Source of the DNA: Cerasibacillus quisquiliarum
GTDB taxonomy: Bacteria > Bacillota > Bacilli > Bacillales > Amphibacillaceae
Direction of reading: 5' to 3'
Assembly: GCF_014202495.1 (NCBI RefSeq)
Contig: NZ_JACHHA010000005.1
Location: 156,979 to 220,978 of the forward strand
Length of the DNA stretch: 64,000 bases
A program made the position numbers and the translations under genes. The first letter of the stretch is position 1; each line of letters begins with the position of its first letter. Under the pieces are notes generated by a model that worked only from the letters and a program-made list of their open reading frames with translations, was not told where the DNA came from and did not search any database. Below, one piece after another: positions 17,780 to 28,265 of the stretch.

Positions 17780-18853
17780 TTATTTTTTTGCCTGTTCTTT
17801 AATAATCTCAATCACTCGGTCACGTGATTCACGACTACGGTATGATGCTTGATGATCTTTTATAATCGGTGCTTCTTTTTGGAGCTTTAATAAACCAGTT
17901 AGTAATGTTTCTTCTGTTAAGTCTTCTTCTTCTAATACATGCGCAAAATGTTTCTTTTTAAATGAAGCCGCATTAATAATCTGATCACCACGACTCGCTT
18001 GTCTAGAAAGTGGAATGAGTAACATTGGAATTTGTAAAGCAAGAAATTCAAAGATTGCATTTGCACCAGCACGTGACAACACAAAGTCAGTAATAGCTAA
18101 TAAATGATTTAATTCTTCATTAACATATTCATATTGAACATAACCATCTGCTTTTATTGTGTGGTCCTTTTTCCCGTTTCCACATATATGTATGATTTGA
18201 AAATGCTCTAATAATTCATTTAAACTTTGTCTAACAATTGTATTTATTTTTTCTGAGCCTCCGCTACCACCCATAATGAGTAATATCGGTTTTTCCTTTG
18301 TAAATCCTGTTAATGTATATCCTTTTGCTTTATGACCTTTAAAGAGTTCATCACGAATAACAGCACCTACATATTCACTCTTCTTATCTGGTAAATAATC
18401 CATCGTTTCGGAGAATGTAGCTAAAACCTTATTAGCAAAAGGAAAAGCTAGCTTATTTGCTAATCCTGGCGTATAATCAGATTCATGAATAACAGTTGGA
18501 ACACGGCGTAAACGAGAAGCAAAGATAACCGGTACCGAAACAAAACCACCTTTAGAAAAGATAATATTCGGCTTAAGCTTCCCTATAATCCGCCATGCTT
18601 CATATGTTCCTTTTAGTACTTTAAATGGATCTTTAAAATTTTCAATTGACATATAACGTCTCAATTTCCCTGTTGAAATTGGATAATAAGTGACGTCTTC
18701 TAACGGTTCTATTAACTGACGTTCAATCCCATTAATCGAACCGATATAATCAATTTCCCAACCTTCTTGTTGGAAAACGGGAATCAATGCTAAATTAACA
18801 ATGACATGCCCTGCTGTTCCACCACCAGTAAATATAATTCGTTTCTTTTTCAT
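17780..18853 (-). CDS. murG: MurG-type UDP-GlcNAc transferase (second, stand-alone type)
   Basis: A 357-residue peripheral membrane glycosyltransferase that converts lipid I to lipid II in peptidoglycan synthesis. Visible motifs are the N-terminal GGGTAGHV (variant of GGTGGH), [34 protein letters not shown] and the UDP-GlcNAc site [14 protein letters not shown] with RGDQ. It lies outside a division/cell wall cluster and resembles the MurG2-type proteins of the B. cereus group, which exist alongside a dcw-cluster MurG. ATG 18853 follows AGAGGAG; the 9-codon upstream extension is rejected because it contains that site. Confidence 0.9.
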   Translation of the reverse strand: MKKKRIIFTGGGTAGHVIVNLALIPVFQQEGWEIDYIGSINGIERQLIEPLEDVTYYPISTGKLRRYMSIENFKDPFKVLKGTYEAWRIIGKLKPNIIFSKGGFVSVPVIFASRLRRVPTVIHESDYTPGLANKLAFPFANKVLATFSETMDYLPDKKSEYVGAVIRDELFKGHKAKGYTLTGFTKEKPILLIMGGSGGSEKINTIVRQSLNELLEHFQIIHICGNGKKDHTIKADGYVQYEYVNEELNHLLAITDFVLSRAGANAIFEFLALQIPMLLIPLSRQASRGDQIINAASFKKKHFAHVLEEEDLTEETLLTGLLKLQKEAPIIKDHQASYRSRESRDRVIEIIKEQAKK

Positions 18854-18975
18854 AACACGTTTCTCCTCTTCTTGATACACTAAATATATATTATACCTAT
18901 TTTCTTAAGAGATTTGTAATCCTTTTCTCTTATAAATCTATCGTAACAAATACAAGTTGGAAAAGGGAGATCTTC

Positions 18976-20343
18976 ATGCATGAAACAACAACATTGAAAG
19001 AAAAAGTAAAATTATTCGGCTATATCTTAATTCCAATATTAATTACACAACTTAGTATGTACTTAATGAATTTCTTTGATACGATTATGTCTGGTAAAGC
19101 TGGAGCTGTTGATTTAGCAGGAGTTGCGATCGGTTCTAGTCTCTGGGTTCCGATTTTCACAGGAATCAATGGGATTCTACTTGCAGTTACACCGATCATC
19201 GCTCAGTTAGTCGGAGCAAATAAAGAAAACGATATTCCTAAAAAAATGCAACAAGCACTATATTTAGCCATCACTTTAGCCATCATTGTCATTATAGGTG
19301 TCGGAGTATGTATTAATCCCATCCTACAAATGATGGATCTTGAAGAAGGAGTTCGATATACAGCTAAGTATTATTTAATATCATTACTAACAGGCATCAT
19401 TCCTTTATTTATTTTTAACACGTTGCGAAATTTTATAGATGCCCATGGAAAAACGAGGATTTCCATGGTTATTATTTTAATTTCATTACCTTTAAATGTT
19501 GTATTTAACTATATTTTTATTTTTGGTAAGTTTGGTGTGCCAAGGTTCGGAGGAATTGGTTCTGGAATTGCAACAGCCATCACTTATTGGCTCGTATGCA
19601 TCATTGCAATTGGTACAACGATTAAAGTTAAGCCTTTTAAACAATACCATATATTAGAAAACTGGCAACGACCATCCTTTATTGAATGGGGAAGGCAATT
19701 AAAAATAGGTGTACCGATTGGCTTTGCATTGTTTTTTGAAACGAGTATTTTCTCTGCCGTTACTCTGTTTATGAGTACCTATAATACACAAACAATTGCC
19801 GCACATACAGCAGCAATGAACTTTGCCTCTTTATTATATATGATACCTTTAAGTGTTGGTATGACTCTTACAATTGCAATCGGCTATGAAGTTGGTGCAA
19901 AGCGCTTCAAGCATGCACGTACCTATGGATATATAGGAATAAGCGGTGGTATTTTTATCGCTATATTTGCTGGTCTGATATTATATATATTTAATGATCC
20001 CGTTGCAAGGCTTTACCATACCGATCCAGCTGTCATAGAATTAACAAAGCAATTTATTTACTATGCCATCATTTTCCAATTTGCTGACGCTTTTGGAGCA
20101 CCACTCCAAGGAGCACTTCGTGGTTATAAAGATGTCAATATGACACTTATTATGGCGTTTATTTCTTATTGGATTATTGGTTTACCTAGTGGTTGGTTAT
20201 TAGCTCATTACACATCATTGGAGCCATTTGGCTATTGGGTTGGTATTATTATTGGTTTAAGTGCAGGTGCTATCACTTTATTCGGACGCCTCTTATATAT
20301 CCAAAATAAAATGGCTATTAAACATAAGAAGATGAATGCGTAA
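18976..20343 (+). CDS. MATE-family multidrug exporter
   Basis: A 455-residue protein of the multidrug and toxic compound extrusion family, a Na+ or H+ coupled exporter with 12 membrane helices. The first helix pair shows YLMNFFDTIMSGKAG and the linker GINGILLAVTPIIAQLVGA, typical of NorM/YojI-type transporters; the second half repeats the pattern (SVGMTLTIAIGYEVGAKR). AAAAGGGAGATCTTC precedes the ATG. It is a single gene with a terminator shared with odhB. Confidence 0.9.
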   Translation: MHETTTLKEKVKLFGYILIPILITQLSMYLMNFFDTIMSGKAGAVDLAGVAIGSSLWVPIFTGINGILLAVTPIIAQLVGANKENDIPKKMQQALYLAITLAIIVIIGVGVCINPILQMMDLEEGVRYTAKYYLISLLTGIIPLFIFNTLRNFIDAHGKTRISMVIILISLPLNVVFNYIFIFGKFGVPRFGGIGSGIATAITYWLVCIIAIGTTIKVKPFKQYHILENWQRPSFIEWGRQLKIGVPIGFALFFETSIFSAVTLFMSTYNTQTIAAHTAAMNFASLLYMIPLSVGMTLTIAIGYEVGAKRFKHARTYGYIGISGGIFIAIFAGLILYIFNDPVARLYHTDPAVIELTKQFIYYAIIFQFADAFGAPLQGALRGYKDVNMTLIMAFISYWIIGLPSGWLLAHYTSLEPFGYWVGIIIGLSAGAITLFGRLLYIQNKMAIKHKKMNA

Positions 20344-20346
20344 GCA

Positions 20347-20385
20347 AAAAGCTTCGGCTCACCTTAATGTGGACCGAAGCTTTGA
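20347..20385. terminator. Bidirectional terminator between MATE and odhB genes
   Basis: AAAAGCTTCGG pairs with CCGAAGCTTT across a loop that contains a smaller CTCAC/GTG pairing, between convergent genes. Confidence 0.85.
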
Positions 20386-20388
20386 TTA

Positions 20389-21630
20389 TTACCCTTCTAA
20401 TAATAGGTCATATGGATCTTCAAGCATTTCTTTAATACGTACTAAGAAGCGTACTGCTTCACTACCATCAACAATACGGTGGTCATATGATAATGCAAGA
20501 TACATCATTGGACGTACTTCAATGGAATCATCTGGCATAACAACTGGACGTTTTTGGATAGAATGCATACCTAGTATTCCTACTTGTGGCGCATTTAAGA
20601 TTGGTGTAGACATCATTGATCCAAATACACCGCCATTTGTAATGGTAAATGATCCGCCTTGTAATTCACTTAAACTTAATTTATTATCACGTGCTTTTGC
20701 AGCTAATCGTTTAATTTCTTTTTCCACCCCTGCAAAATCTAGGCGATCTGCATCGCGAACAACTGGAACAACTAACCCTTCTTTAGCTGCAACAGCAATC
20801 CCGATATCATAAAACTGTTTAATAACGAGTTCGTCACCTTGGATTTCCGCATTGAGAAGTGGGAATTCTTTCAATGCACCGACAACTGCTTTTGTAAAGA
20901 ACGACATAAAACCTAATTTCACACCATGTTTTTCAACAAATTTTTCTTGACGTTCTTTACGGAGTTTCATAATATTTGTTAAATCAACTTCATTAAATGT
21001 CGTTAACATCGCTGCTGTATGTTGCACATCAACAAGTCGTTTTGCAATTGTCATACGACGGCGAGACATTTTTTCACGAATCACTGGTTTGTCAAATTCT
21101 GTCTTTTCCGCTTTTGCAGGCGCTTTTTTAGCAGATGCTTTAGGCTGAGTATCTGCTTTATGTGCTGCCTCCACATCTTCTGGGCGAATACGGCCAAGTG
21201 GGTCACGTGGACTTACTTTGGATAAATCAATATTTAACTCACGAGCACGCTTTCTAGCAGCTGGTGTCGCAATGACATCAAGCTTATCAGCTTCTTCTGC
21301 TTGTTCTTCTTGAACCGTTTCTTCTTGTTTCGGCTCTTCTGCTTTCACTTCTTCTTTCGGAGCTGCTTCTTTAGCAGGAGCTGCACCAGCTTCAGCACTT
21401 TCATCTACTTTAGCAATCACATCTCCTACTTCTACGTCTTCACCTTCTGGAACTAAAATTTCTGTGATGACCCCTGCATAGTCAGTATTAACTTCAACAT
21501 TAACTTTATCTGTTTCAAGCTCAAGTACAGGGTCACCCTTCTCGACACGATCGCCTTCTTTGACAAGCCATTCAGATATAGTACCTTCAGTAATCGACTC
21601 AGCTAACTCTGGAACGATAATTTCCTTCAT
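20389..21630 (-). CDS. odhB: 2-oxoglutarate dehydrogenase E2, dihydrolipoyl succinyltransferase
   Basis: A 413-residue E2 core of the 2-oxoglutarate dehydrogenase complex (TCA cycle). Domain order: lipoyl domain with the lipoylated Lys42 (ETDKVNV), an Ala/Glu-rich linker, a peripheral subunit-binding domain at about 118-155 ([15 protein letters not shown]), a second linker rich in Ala, Lys and Pro, and the acyltransferase domain with His384 and Asp388 in DHRIVDG. Its start overlaps the odhA stop by 4 bases, so the genes are translationally coupled. Dihydrolipoamide dehydrogenase (E3) is not in the window. Confidence 0.96.
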   Translation of the reverse strand: MKEIIVPELAESITEGTISEWLVKEGDRVEKGDPVLELETDKVNVEVNTDYAGVITEILVPEGEDVEVGDVIAKVDESAEAGAAPAKEAAPKEEVKAEEPKQEETVQEEQAEEADKLDVIATPAARKRARELNIDLSKVSPRDPLGRIRPEDVEAAHKADTQPKASAKKAPAKAEKTEFDKPVIREKMSRRRMTIAKRLVDVQHTAAMLTTFNEVDLTNIMKLRKERQEKFVEKHGVKLGFMSFFTKAVVGALKEFPLLNAEIQGDELVIKQFYDIGIAVAAKEGLVVPVVRDADRLDFAGVEKEIKRLAAKARDNKLSLSELQGGSFTITNGGVFGSMMSTPILNAPQVGILGMHSIQKRPVVMPDDSIEVRPMMYLALSYDHRIVDGSEAVRFLVRIKEMLEDPYDLLLEG

Positions 21631-24476
21631 TTGGATTCTCCTCCTATAGTTGGGTTAATTGCTTGTTGTACAACTTGGTTTTGTTCTAATTTATGAATAT
21701 TTGGATCACCAACAGATGGTGAAGAACGCTCAGGACGACCAACATAGCGCAAGATTTGTTTATCTTGTAATAATTCACGTAAATATTCGCTTACAAAACT
21801 CCAAGCTCCCATATTCTTTGGTTCTTCTTGAACCCATACAATCTCTTCAAGATTAGGTAACTGTTTCAATTCTTTTTCTAGTTCTTTCTTAGGGAACGGA
21901 TAAATTTGTTCTAAACGAAGCGCGCGTAACCAATCAAATTTCTCATCAGAACGCTCTATTTCTTGCTCAATATCAACCATTACCTTACCACTACCAATTA
22001 AAAGACGCTTTGCATTTTTCTTACTTACTTTAAGGTTCGGCTGATTACGTAACGCTTCAAACTTACCGTTTACAAACTCCTCAGCTGGTGATGCAATGCG
22101 CTGATTACGCAGCAGACTTTTCGGTGTCATTAAAATTAATGGACGAGCTTGTTCTGTTCCTTTTAATGCAGCTTGACGACGCATTAGGTGGAAGAATTGT
22201 GCTGTTGATGTCACATTAGCAACAATCCAATTATTTTCAGCTGATAACTGTAAATAACGCTCTAACCGTGCACTTGAGTGTTCTGGTCCTTGTCCTTCAT
22301 ATCCATGTGGAAGTAACATGACCATATTAGAAATGTCTCCCCACTTTGCACGTGCTGATGAAATGAATTGGTCAAAAATAACTTGTGCCACGTTAGCAAA
22401 GTCACCGAATTGTGCTTCCCAAATAACAAGTGTTTCTGGAGATTGTATACTATATCCATATTCAAATCCGAGAACACCTGCTTCAGATAATGGGCTATTT
22501 CCTATATCAAATGAAGCTTTTGCTTCCGCTAGTCCGTGCATTGGACAATACGTTTCACCTGTCTCAGCATCATGTAAGACGAGATGACGATGTGCAAATG
22601 TACCACGTTCAGAATCCTGTCCCATAAGACGGATTGGAATACCATCTTGCAAGATTGAAGCATATGTCAACGCCTCAGCTGCTCCCCAATCGGCTTTATT
22701 CCCTTCATCAAGTGCTTTTTTACGACGCTTTAATATACGATTCAAGCCTTTGAATTGATTAAACCCTTCTGGGCGTTCTAGTAATCCTTCATTTAAAGCA
22801 CGTAATGTTTCTAGTGGTACAGAAGTATCAATCTCTTCTAAATCAGCTTGTAATGCAGCAGGTACTTTTGGCTCTTCAGCAACAACTTCATTTTCTTTCA
22901 TATTGTCATAAATCTCACGTAGCCCAGACTCTATTTCATCTTTCATTTGGATAAACTGCTCTTCTGTAATGATTCCCTCATTTGATAGCTTTTCAGCGAA
23001 AATGGTTGCGACTGTTGGGTGTTCGTCTATCGCTTTATAAAGAGTTGGCTGTGTTGCTCTTGGTTCGTCCATTTCATTATGACCGTAACGACGATATCCG
23101 ACTAAATCAATTAAGAAGTCTTTATTAAATTTCTGACGATAATCATATGCTAGTTTAATCGCTGATAAACAAGCTACTGGATCATCAGCGTTGACATGAA
23201 TAATCGGAATTTCAAAGCCTTTTGCTAAATCACTAGCATAGCGTGTTGAACGGCCGTCTTGTTGATTAGTTGTGTAACCAACTAAGTTATTAGCGATAAT
23301 ATGAATGCTCCCACCAGTTGAATAATGTGGTAAATTACTTAAGTTTAAAGTCTCTGCGACAATTCCTTCTCCTATAAATGCTGCATCTCCATGAATAAGG
23401 ACTGGAATCGCTTTATTCATATCTTGCTTTGAATAACCACGTTCAGACCTGTCTTCTTGGGCTGCACGTGCAAAACCGTTAACAACTGGATTAACAAATT
23501 CCAAATGTGATGGATTATGAGCCATTATGATACGTGTTGTCGTTTCATCGCCATTTTCTACATCTCTGACAGCACCGAAATGGTATTTCACATCACCACT
23601 CCAGCCATAGTTAATCCCTTTAGAACCTTCTGATGGAACAAGTTCTTTGTCTGGTGAATGATGGAATTCAGAAAAAATGACATCCATTGGCTTACCTAGG
23701 ACATGTGCTAAGACACTTAGGCGACCACGATGTGCCATTCCCATCATAATATTTTCAATCTTATCTTCTGCAGCATATTTAACAATGCGATCAAGCATTG
23801 GAACCATAGCTTCTAAACCTTCAATTGAAAAGCGCTTTTGTCCGACAAATGTTTTTTGTAAAAAGTCTTCAAAACCTTCGACTTGTGCTAATCTTTTTAG
23901 AAGTTGTTCTTTTTCTTCTTGAGATAATTGCACTTGATTTTTTCGTGTTTCAATCTGATCAAGTAACCATTGACGTTCTTCGTCACTATTAACATGGTCA
24001 TATTCATATGTTATTGTACCAGAATATATTTTTTTCAATTCTGTAACGACATCTAATCCATGACGCACGTGATTAGGTGCTTCTTCCCAAAGGAATTGAG
24101 CTGGAATATTTCTTAAATCTGTGTCTGTTAAATTATAATAACTCGGATCGACTAAATGTGATTTGCGATCTTTTTCACGTAAAACCGGGTATATATCTGC
24201 TTCTAAATTTCCATAACGACGAATCGCTTCAACAAGCTTCATTGCAGCTGTTATTTTCTTAATATCGCTATGAGATGGAGCTTTTGTAATTTGTCCGTCT
24301 TGTTCATCATGTTGCCTCCACACTGGGGCTCCGTATTGGTCAAATAATTCTTTAATAGATGGATCGACGAGCTCCGCATTTTCTAAATATAGTTCATACT
24401 GTTCTTCAATATACCCCATGTTTGGGCCATGAAACCTTTCCCAGAATCTTAGCGTAGATTCTTCACTTTGTGCCAC
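21627..24476 (-). CDS. odhA: 2-oxoglutarate dehydrogenase E1 component
   Basis: A 949-residue thiamine-diphosphate-dependent E1 subunit that decarboxylates 2-oxoglutarate and passes succinyl to E2. Features: N-terminal helix [15 protein letters not shown], the E1 segment [18 protein letters not shown], the ThDP/Mg2+ binding [20 protein letters not shown], and the C-terminal pyrimidine domain with [19 protein letters not shown]. Length fits B. subtilis OdhA. The start is GTG at 24476, preceded by GGGGGTATAGG. First gene of the odhAB operon; no CcpA site was convincing upstream. Confidence 0.96.
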   Translation of the reverse strand: MAQSEESTLRFWERFHGPNMGYIEEQYELYLENAELVDPSIKELFDQYGAPVWRQHDEQDGQITKAPSHSDIKKITAAMKLVEAIRRYGNLEADIYPVLREKDRKSHLVDPSYYNLTDTDLRNIPAQFLWEEAPNHVRHGLDVVTELKKIYSGTITYEYDHVNSDEERQWLLDQIETRKNQVQLSQEEKEQLLKRLAQVEGFEDFLQKTFVGQKRFSIEGLEAMVPMLDRIVKYAAEDKIENIMMGMAHRGRLSVLAHVLGKPMDVIFSEFHHSPDKELVPSEGSKGINYGWSGDVKYHFGAVRDVENGDETTTRIIMAHNPSHLEFVNPVVNGFARAAQEDRSERGYSKQDMNKAIPVLIHGDAAFIGEGIVAETLNLSNLPHYSTGGSIHIIANNLVGYTTNQQDGRSTRYASDLAKGFEIPIIHVNADDPVACLSAIKLAYDYRQKFNKDFLIDLVGYRRYGHNEMDEPRATQPTLYKAIDEHPTVATIFAEKLSNEGIITEEQFIQMKDEIESGLREIYDNMKENEVVAEEPKVPAALQADLEEIDTSVPLETLRALNEGLLERPEGFNQFKGLNRILKRRKKALDEGNKADWGAAEALTYASILQDGIPIRLMGQDSERGTFAHRHLVLHDAETGETYCPMHGLAEAKASFDIGNSPLSEAGVLGFEYGYSIQSPETLVIWEAQFGDFANVAQVIFDQFISSARAKWGDISNMVMLLPHGYEGQGPEHSSARLERYLQLSAENNWIVANVTSTAQFFHLMRRQAALKGTEQARPLILMTPKSLLRNQRIASPAEEFVNGKFEALRNQPNLKVSKKNAKRLLIGSGKVMVDIEQEIERSDEKFDWLRALRLEQIYPFPKKELEKELKQLPNLEEIVWVQEEPKNMGAWSFVSEYLRELLQDKQILRYVGRPERSSPSVGDPNIHKLEQNQVVQQAINPTIGGESK

Positions 24477-24858
24477 ATCCTATACCCCCATTAGAAGTTA
24501 ACTTTCTCCGTAGCTATACGGCTTTCATACTCCACAGTCTATTATAGATATAGAGTGCTTCTTCATCAACTAATATACCTTATTTCATTAATCGATACAA
24601 TCATTACAAAAGTTAGATTTCTATTTGTTTTGTTACTTCACAAATCATTTTGTATAAGATAAGGTATTTTACGTTGAAAACAATAAAAAAGCGTTTGAAA
24701 ATTTTTCTGATTTATGGGATAGAATCCTTTTCCATTTTAACCGTCTTAATTCACAATTCACTAATTTTCCGTTATAATAGAGTATGAATCAAATGGTTTA
24801 ATATTGCTCATCATAAGTTTTAAGGACGAATACATATCGACATAAGGAGGCATTTGCA
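24477..24858. other. Spacer between odhA and a small membrane protein gene
   Basis: AT-rich divergent region that must carry the odhAB promoter on the minus strand and the promoter of the small ORF on the plus strand. No riboswitch, repeat or longer ORF was seen. Confidence 0.5.
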
Positions 24859-24960
24859 ATGAAAATTTCGCTTATTTTAGGAGTTGTAGCTGTGTTTTTA
24901 ATTTCTATTTTTTCAGCTGGATATGAAGCAAAACCAGGAGTTCCGAAAGATAACCAATAA
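24859..24960 (+). CDS. Small single-span membrane peptide (33 aa)
   Basis: A 33-codon ORF with an excellent ribosome binding site (AAGGAGGCATTTGCA before ATG) and its own terminator. The peptide starts MKISLILGVVAVFLIS, a hydrophobic segment of about 18 residues, and ends in a short polar tail EAKPGVPKDNQ. It could be a membrane-embedded microprotein or a cleaved signal-type peptide. I do not recognise a family. Located between odhA and trmL, it is transcribed opposite to both. Confidence 0.65.
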   Translation: MKISLILGVVAVFLISIFSAGYEAKPGVPKDNQ

Positions 24961-24999
24961 AAAAAGCCGCCATAGTCTAGTCGTCATGGCGGCTTTTTT
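24961..24999. terminator. Bidirectional terminator between the small ORF and trmL
   Basis: AAAAAAGCCGCCAT pairs with ATGGCGGCTTTTTT, starting at the stop codon of the small ORF; it serves both converging transcripts. Confidence 0.95.
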
Positions 25000-25002
25000 C
25001 AT

Positions 25003-25476
25003 TTATTTTACACCTGGAAAGCCTTGTTGTCGTAACACTTCATAAACAATAATGGCAGCCGTATTCGATAGATTGAGTGAGCGCACTTGATCATTCATAT
25101 GAATACGCAAGCATCTGTCTTCTTTTCCAACAAGCAATTCTTTCGGTATTCCTTTTGATTCCTTACCAAAAACAAAAAACAACTCATTATTAGAGTCACT
25201 ATAATCATAATCCGTGTAATACTTTGTTCCGAAGTTTTCAATATAATAAAACTGACCGTTCGGATAAGCACGATACAATTCATCAATCGATTGATGCTCC
25301 ACAACGTCAACACGGTCCCAATAATCTAGACCTGCGCGTCGGACCATTTTATCTTCTAATGAAAATCCAAGTGGATGAATCAAATGAAGTGTCGTATCTG
25401 TTGCTAAACATGTTCTCGCAATATTTCCCGTGTTTGCAGGGATTTCTGGCTGATAGAGCACAACATGTAAGCCCAC
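25003..25476 (-). CDS. trmL: tRNA (cytidine(34)-2'-O)-methyltransferase
   Basis: A 157-residue SPOUT-family methyltransferase that adds a 2'-O-methyl group at the wobble base of tRNA-Leu isoacceptors. Motifs: LYQPEIPANTGNIARTC at the start, FGKESKGIP in the middle and the knot motif IHMNDQVRSLNLSNTAAI near the C-terminus, which with the length identify TrmL (CspR/YibK). The start is GTG 25476 with AGGGAG upstream. Last gene of the run queG-ogt-yhbB-trmL, which matches B. subtilis apart from the inserted ogt. Confidence 0.94.
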   Translation of the reverse strand: MGLHVVLYQPEIPANTGNIARTCLATDTTLHLIHPLGFSLEDKMVRRAGLDYWDRVDVVEHQSIDELYRAYPNGQFYYIENFGTKYYTDYDYSDSNNELFFVFGKESKGIPKELLVGKEDRCLRIHMNDQVRSLNLSNTAAIIVYEVLRQQGFPGVK

Positions 25477-25524
25477 TTCTCATTACTCCCTTACTTTTAT
25501 AATCATTTAAACGATATTATTATA

Positions 25525-26400
25525 TCATGATTCTGTAAGATGAAAAAACTTATATTTAATTTGTGGTGTCCACGCGGTAGAGTCTTCATACGACCAATAG
25601 CGATGACGACTATTGATAGTATGTGCATTAACAAGAGGCATATTGTAAGCATCTTTTTTGACGACTATCGTCGTATGATCCCACCTACCGTCCCCTTGAA
25701 AATCGTAACATATGACATCACCTGGAATTAATTGTTCAGGTGATGACTTTTCAATCCCTCTAATTCCTTGAGATGCACCACTTAAATACCAGCGCATACT
25801 ATGTGCTACAGCCCAACTATAACTCCAATTATCATGACTGTACCACCAGCCTTGATTTCTAACAGGTTCTCCCCACATCGGTGCACCACCAGCATACAAA
25901 CATTGAGATACATAATTTGTGCAATCTACATCAAATTGACGAAAATCAGGATGATAACTATTCCACCACCTTTCTGCATATTGAACAGCTTTTAATCGAT
26001 CATATGAATAAAAACGAATCCTATCTTTCTGATTTTTTCTATTATGTATTAAATCTAATGACGGTTGTTTTTCATCTGTAATAGATAAATGACTCAATAG
26101 TGGTTCATGAATCGTTTTCCCGCTCTTTTTCCTAACATAACGATACGGAATAACAAGCTCCTCAGCATAAATCAATTCATGTTGCTTAATTAAAAAGACA
26201 ATATGTAATAAATAATGTAGAGATATATGATAAGCATCAATTAAGCGGCGATAAATATGTGCTTTTCCATTTATTTTAATGATGTCAGCCTTCCGCTCTT
26301 TATATGATTGCCTTTTACGTATAAGCCAATTCGGCATACACGCTTCCCGATTGGACTGCGAAGATAAAATATCCTTCCAATACTTTTCCCATATATACAT
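25525..26400 (-). CDS. yhbB: Amidase-domain protein (YhbB-like)
   Basis: A 291-residue protein whose C-terminal half (about 150-291) is the putative amidase domain seen in Bacillus YhbB: a Cys in DVDCTNYVSQCLYAGG and a His in WDHTTIVV form the likely cysteine peptidase-type pair, with a late Asn or His (NAHTINSRH). The family is thought to cleave peptide or amide bonds, possibly in cell wall material. No clear signal peptide is present, so it may act inside the cell or in the forespore. GAGGGAGATTTTT precedes the ATG. Synteny with queG and trmL supports the symbol. Confidence 0.82.
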   Translation of the reverse strand: MYIWEKYWKDILSSQSNREACMPNWLIRKRQSYKERKADIIKINGKAHIYRRLIDAYHISLHYLLHIVFLIKQHELIYAEELVIPYRYVRKKSGKTIHEPLLSHLSITDEKQPSLDLIHNRKNQKDRIRFYSYDRLKAVQYAERWWNSYHPDFRQFDVDCTNYVSQCLYAGGAPMWGEPVRNQGWWYSHDNWSYSWAVAHSMRWYLSGASQGIRGIEKSSPEQLIPGDVICYDFQGDGRWDHTTIVVKKDAYNMPLVNAHTINSRHRYWSYEDSTAWTPQIKYKFFHLTES

Positions 26401-26454
26401 AAAAATCTCCCTCCATTTATATCATATGGAGAGAGATTCAGATATATCATATTT

Positions 26455-26985
26455 TTATATCTTTTTTAACATCTTTTGTTCATGTTGCAATAAATAGCGT
26501 TTTCTTTCAACTCCACTATCATAACCGACTAATTTCCCGTTTTTACCAACTACCCGGTGACATGGTATAACAATTGATAGTGGATTCTTGTTTAATGCGC
26601 GACCAACAGCTCGACTGCCTTGTGGTCGACCAATCATTTTAGCGATATCCTGATATGACAATGTTTGGCCATATGCAACCTCTTTTGTGAGTGTCTCCCA
26701 AACTTGTTTTTGAAATGGTGTACCGTAGACTTTCCACTCAAATGAAAAGGCTAATCTTTCACCAGAAAAATATTCATTTAACTGTTCAATGACTTCATGA
26801 CATGTTTCTGGATAATGAAGAAACACAGCGTTCTCAATATAACGTTCTGTCCAATTCTGAAGTTGTAATTCAAGTTCCTCAAATGTACCATAATCGATAC
26901 GAAGGACTGTGTTCCCATCATTTATGATTAACATGGGGCCGACCGGCGTATCGATGTCTGCAAAGTATAATGTTGTTTGTTCCAC
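26455..26985 (-). CDS. ogt: Methylated-DNA-protein-cysteine methyltransferase
   Basis: A 176-residue suicide DNA repair protein that transfers the methyl group of O6-methylguanine to its own cysteine. The active site IPCHRVVG (Cys142) is intact, and the helix-turn-helix segment with the arginine finger (GSRAVGRALNKNP) precedes it. It is the Ogt-type stand-alone form with no Ada regulatory domain. The start is GTG 26985 after GAGGGGC. It lies between queG and yhbB and is probably cotranscribed with them. Confidence 0.93.
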   Translation of the reverse strand: MEQTTLYFADIDTPVGPMLIINDGNTVLRIDYGTFEELELQLQNWTERYIENAVFLHYPETCHEVIEQLNEYFSGERLAFSFEWKVYGTPFQKQVWETLTKEVAYGQTLSYQDIAKMIGRPQGSRAVGRALNKNPLSIVIPCHRVVGKNGKLVGYDSGVERKRYLLQHEQKMLKKI

Positions 26986-27027
26986 AAAAGCCCCTCATTT
27001 CGTTCGAAAATCATATCGTCTATAAAC

Positions 27028-28164
27028 TTAGTCGTTTCTTCTAAATTGTAGACCTTTTTCCATCTCATAAATAACACGTTCATCTGTTTCGTAGGCAATC
27101 GCTTCTTCTATTGCCGCAAAAGCCTCTTCTGTGCCAATCTTACCTAATGTCCAGGCAGCGGTTCCGCGTATCTCAGGTCGAACATCTTCACGCATAACTT
27201 CAATTAAATCTTTTACAGCGGTTTTATCTTTGAAATGCGCTAATGCAAGGATCGCATTTCGCTGAATTGGCTTTTTACCACGCCATGACCCTGACATGGA
27301 ACCGAATTTCTCACGAAAAGTTCGATTAGATATTTTTAATAATGGTTTTAAAAGTGGTTTTGCCACTTCAGGATCCGGTTCAAATTCAGTCTGGTGATGA
27401 AAATCAACATGGCGATTTCTCGGACATACTTGTTGACATGTATCACAACCGTATAATCGATTACCGATTTTGTCGCGGAATTCATCGGGCAAAAACGTTT
27501 TTGTTTGTGTTAAAAAGGCGATACATCGCTGTGCATTAAGTTGTCCACCTTGGACAAGTGCTCCAGTTGGACAAGCATCAAGACATTTACGACAATCACC
27601 GCAACTATCTTCTATTGGTTTATCTGGTGTAAACGGAATATTCGTAATGAGTTCACCTAAATAAACATATGAACCAAATTCTGGTGTAATGATTGAGCAG
27701 TTCTTACCACTAAATCCGATGCCTGCTCGCTCAGCCACCGCACGATCTGATAATTCCCCAGTGTCAACCATCGATTTAGTAACCGCATCAGGGACTTTCT
27801 CTTTAATATAGTTCGCTAACTTTTCAAGTCGTTCTCTTAAAACGACATGATAATCCACTCCCCATGATGCACGACAAAAAATACCTCGGCGGTTTTCCTT
27901 TGTTCCACGAGGTGCATTTTTCATACGTGATGGATAGGCAACTGCAATAGCAATGATGGATTGTGCTTCAGGTACAAGTCTTCTTGGTTCTGTTCGTTCT
28001 TCAATCGTTCCTTTTTCAAAACCTGACTGATAGCCTAATTCTTGTTGTCGTCTGAGTCGTTCTTTTAACTCAGTAAAGACATCAGCTGTCGTAAAGCCTA
28101 TTTTATCAATCCCAATTTGTTTACTATACTGAATGACTTCTTTTTTCAATATGCTGATATCCAT
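27028..28164 (-). CDS. queG: Epoxyqueuosine reductase
   Basis: A 378-residue cobalamin- and iron-sulfur-dependent enzyme for the last step of queuosine synthesis on tRNA (epoxyqueuosine to queuosine). Two [4Fe-4S] clusters are visible in CGDCRKCLDACPTGAL and CDTCQQVCPRN, and HEAT-like repeats at the C-terminus (PEIRGTAAWTLGKIGTEEA) likely bind tRNA. ATG 28164 follows AGGAGGTTGTC; an upstream extension of 24 codons overlaps this site. A preQ1 transporter under riboswitch control occurs 11 kb away, consistent with queuosine salvage. Confidence 0.95.
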   Translation of the reverse strand: MDISILKKEVIQYSKQIGIDKIGFTTADVFTELKERLRRQQELGYQSGFEKGTIEERTEPRRLVPEAQSIIAIAVAYPSRMKNAPRGTKENRRGIFCRASWGVDYHVVLRERLEKLANYIKEKVPDAVTKSMVDTGELSDRAVAERAGIGFSGKNCSIITPEFGSYVYLGELITNIPFTPDKPIEDSCGDCRKCLDACPTGALVQGGQLNAQRCIAFLTQTKTFLPDEFRDKIGNRLYGCDTCQQVCPRNRHVDFHHQTEFEPDPEVAKPLLKPLLKISNRTFREKFGSMSGSWRGKKPIQRNAILALAHFKDKTAVKDLIEVMREDVRPEIRGTAAWTLGKIGTEEAFAAIEEAIAYETDERVIYEMEKGLQFRRND

Positions 28165-28265
28165 ATAGGACAACCTCCTAGCACTTACCATCTTACGAAA
28201 CAATTGAGAAGTTATCAATAGTATATCATTCTTCATTTACATTGTATGAACGATACGATTTCATT

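Noticed and set aside
20336..20812. 158-residue open frame overlapping the MATE gene end and opposite odhB
   Set aside because: It runs through the terminator hairpin and lies antisense to the conserved E2 catalytic domain; no independent support.
24660..24720. cre site upstream of odhA
   Set aside because: The TCAAACGCTTTTTT stretch lacks the required TG at the first positions and has no symmetry.
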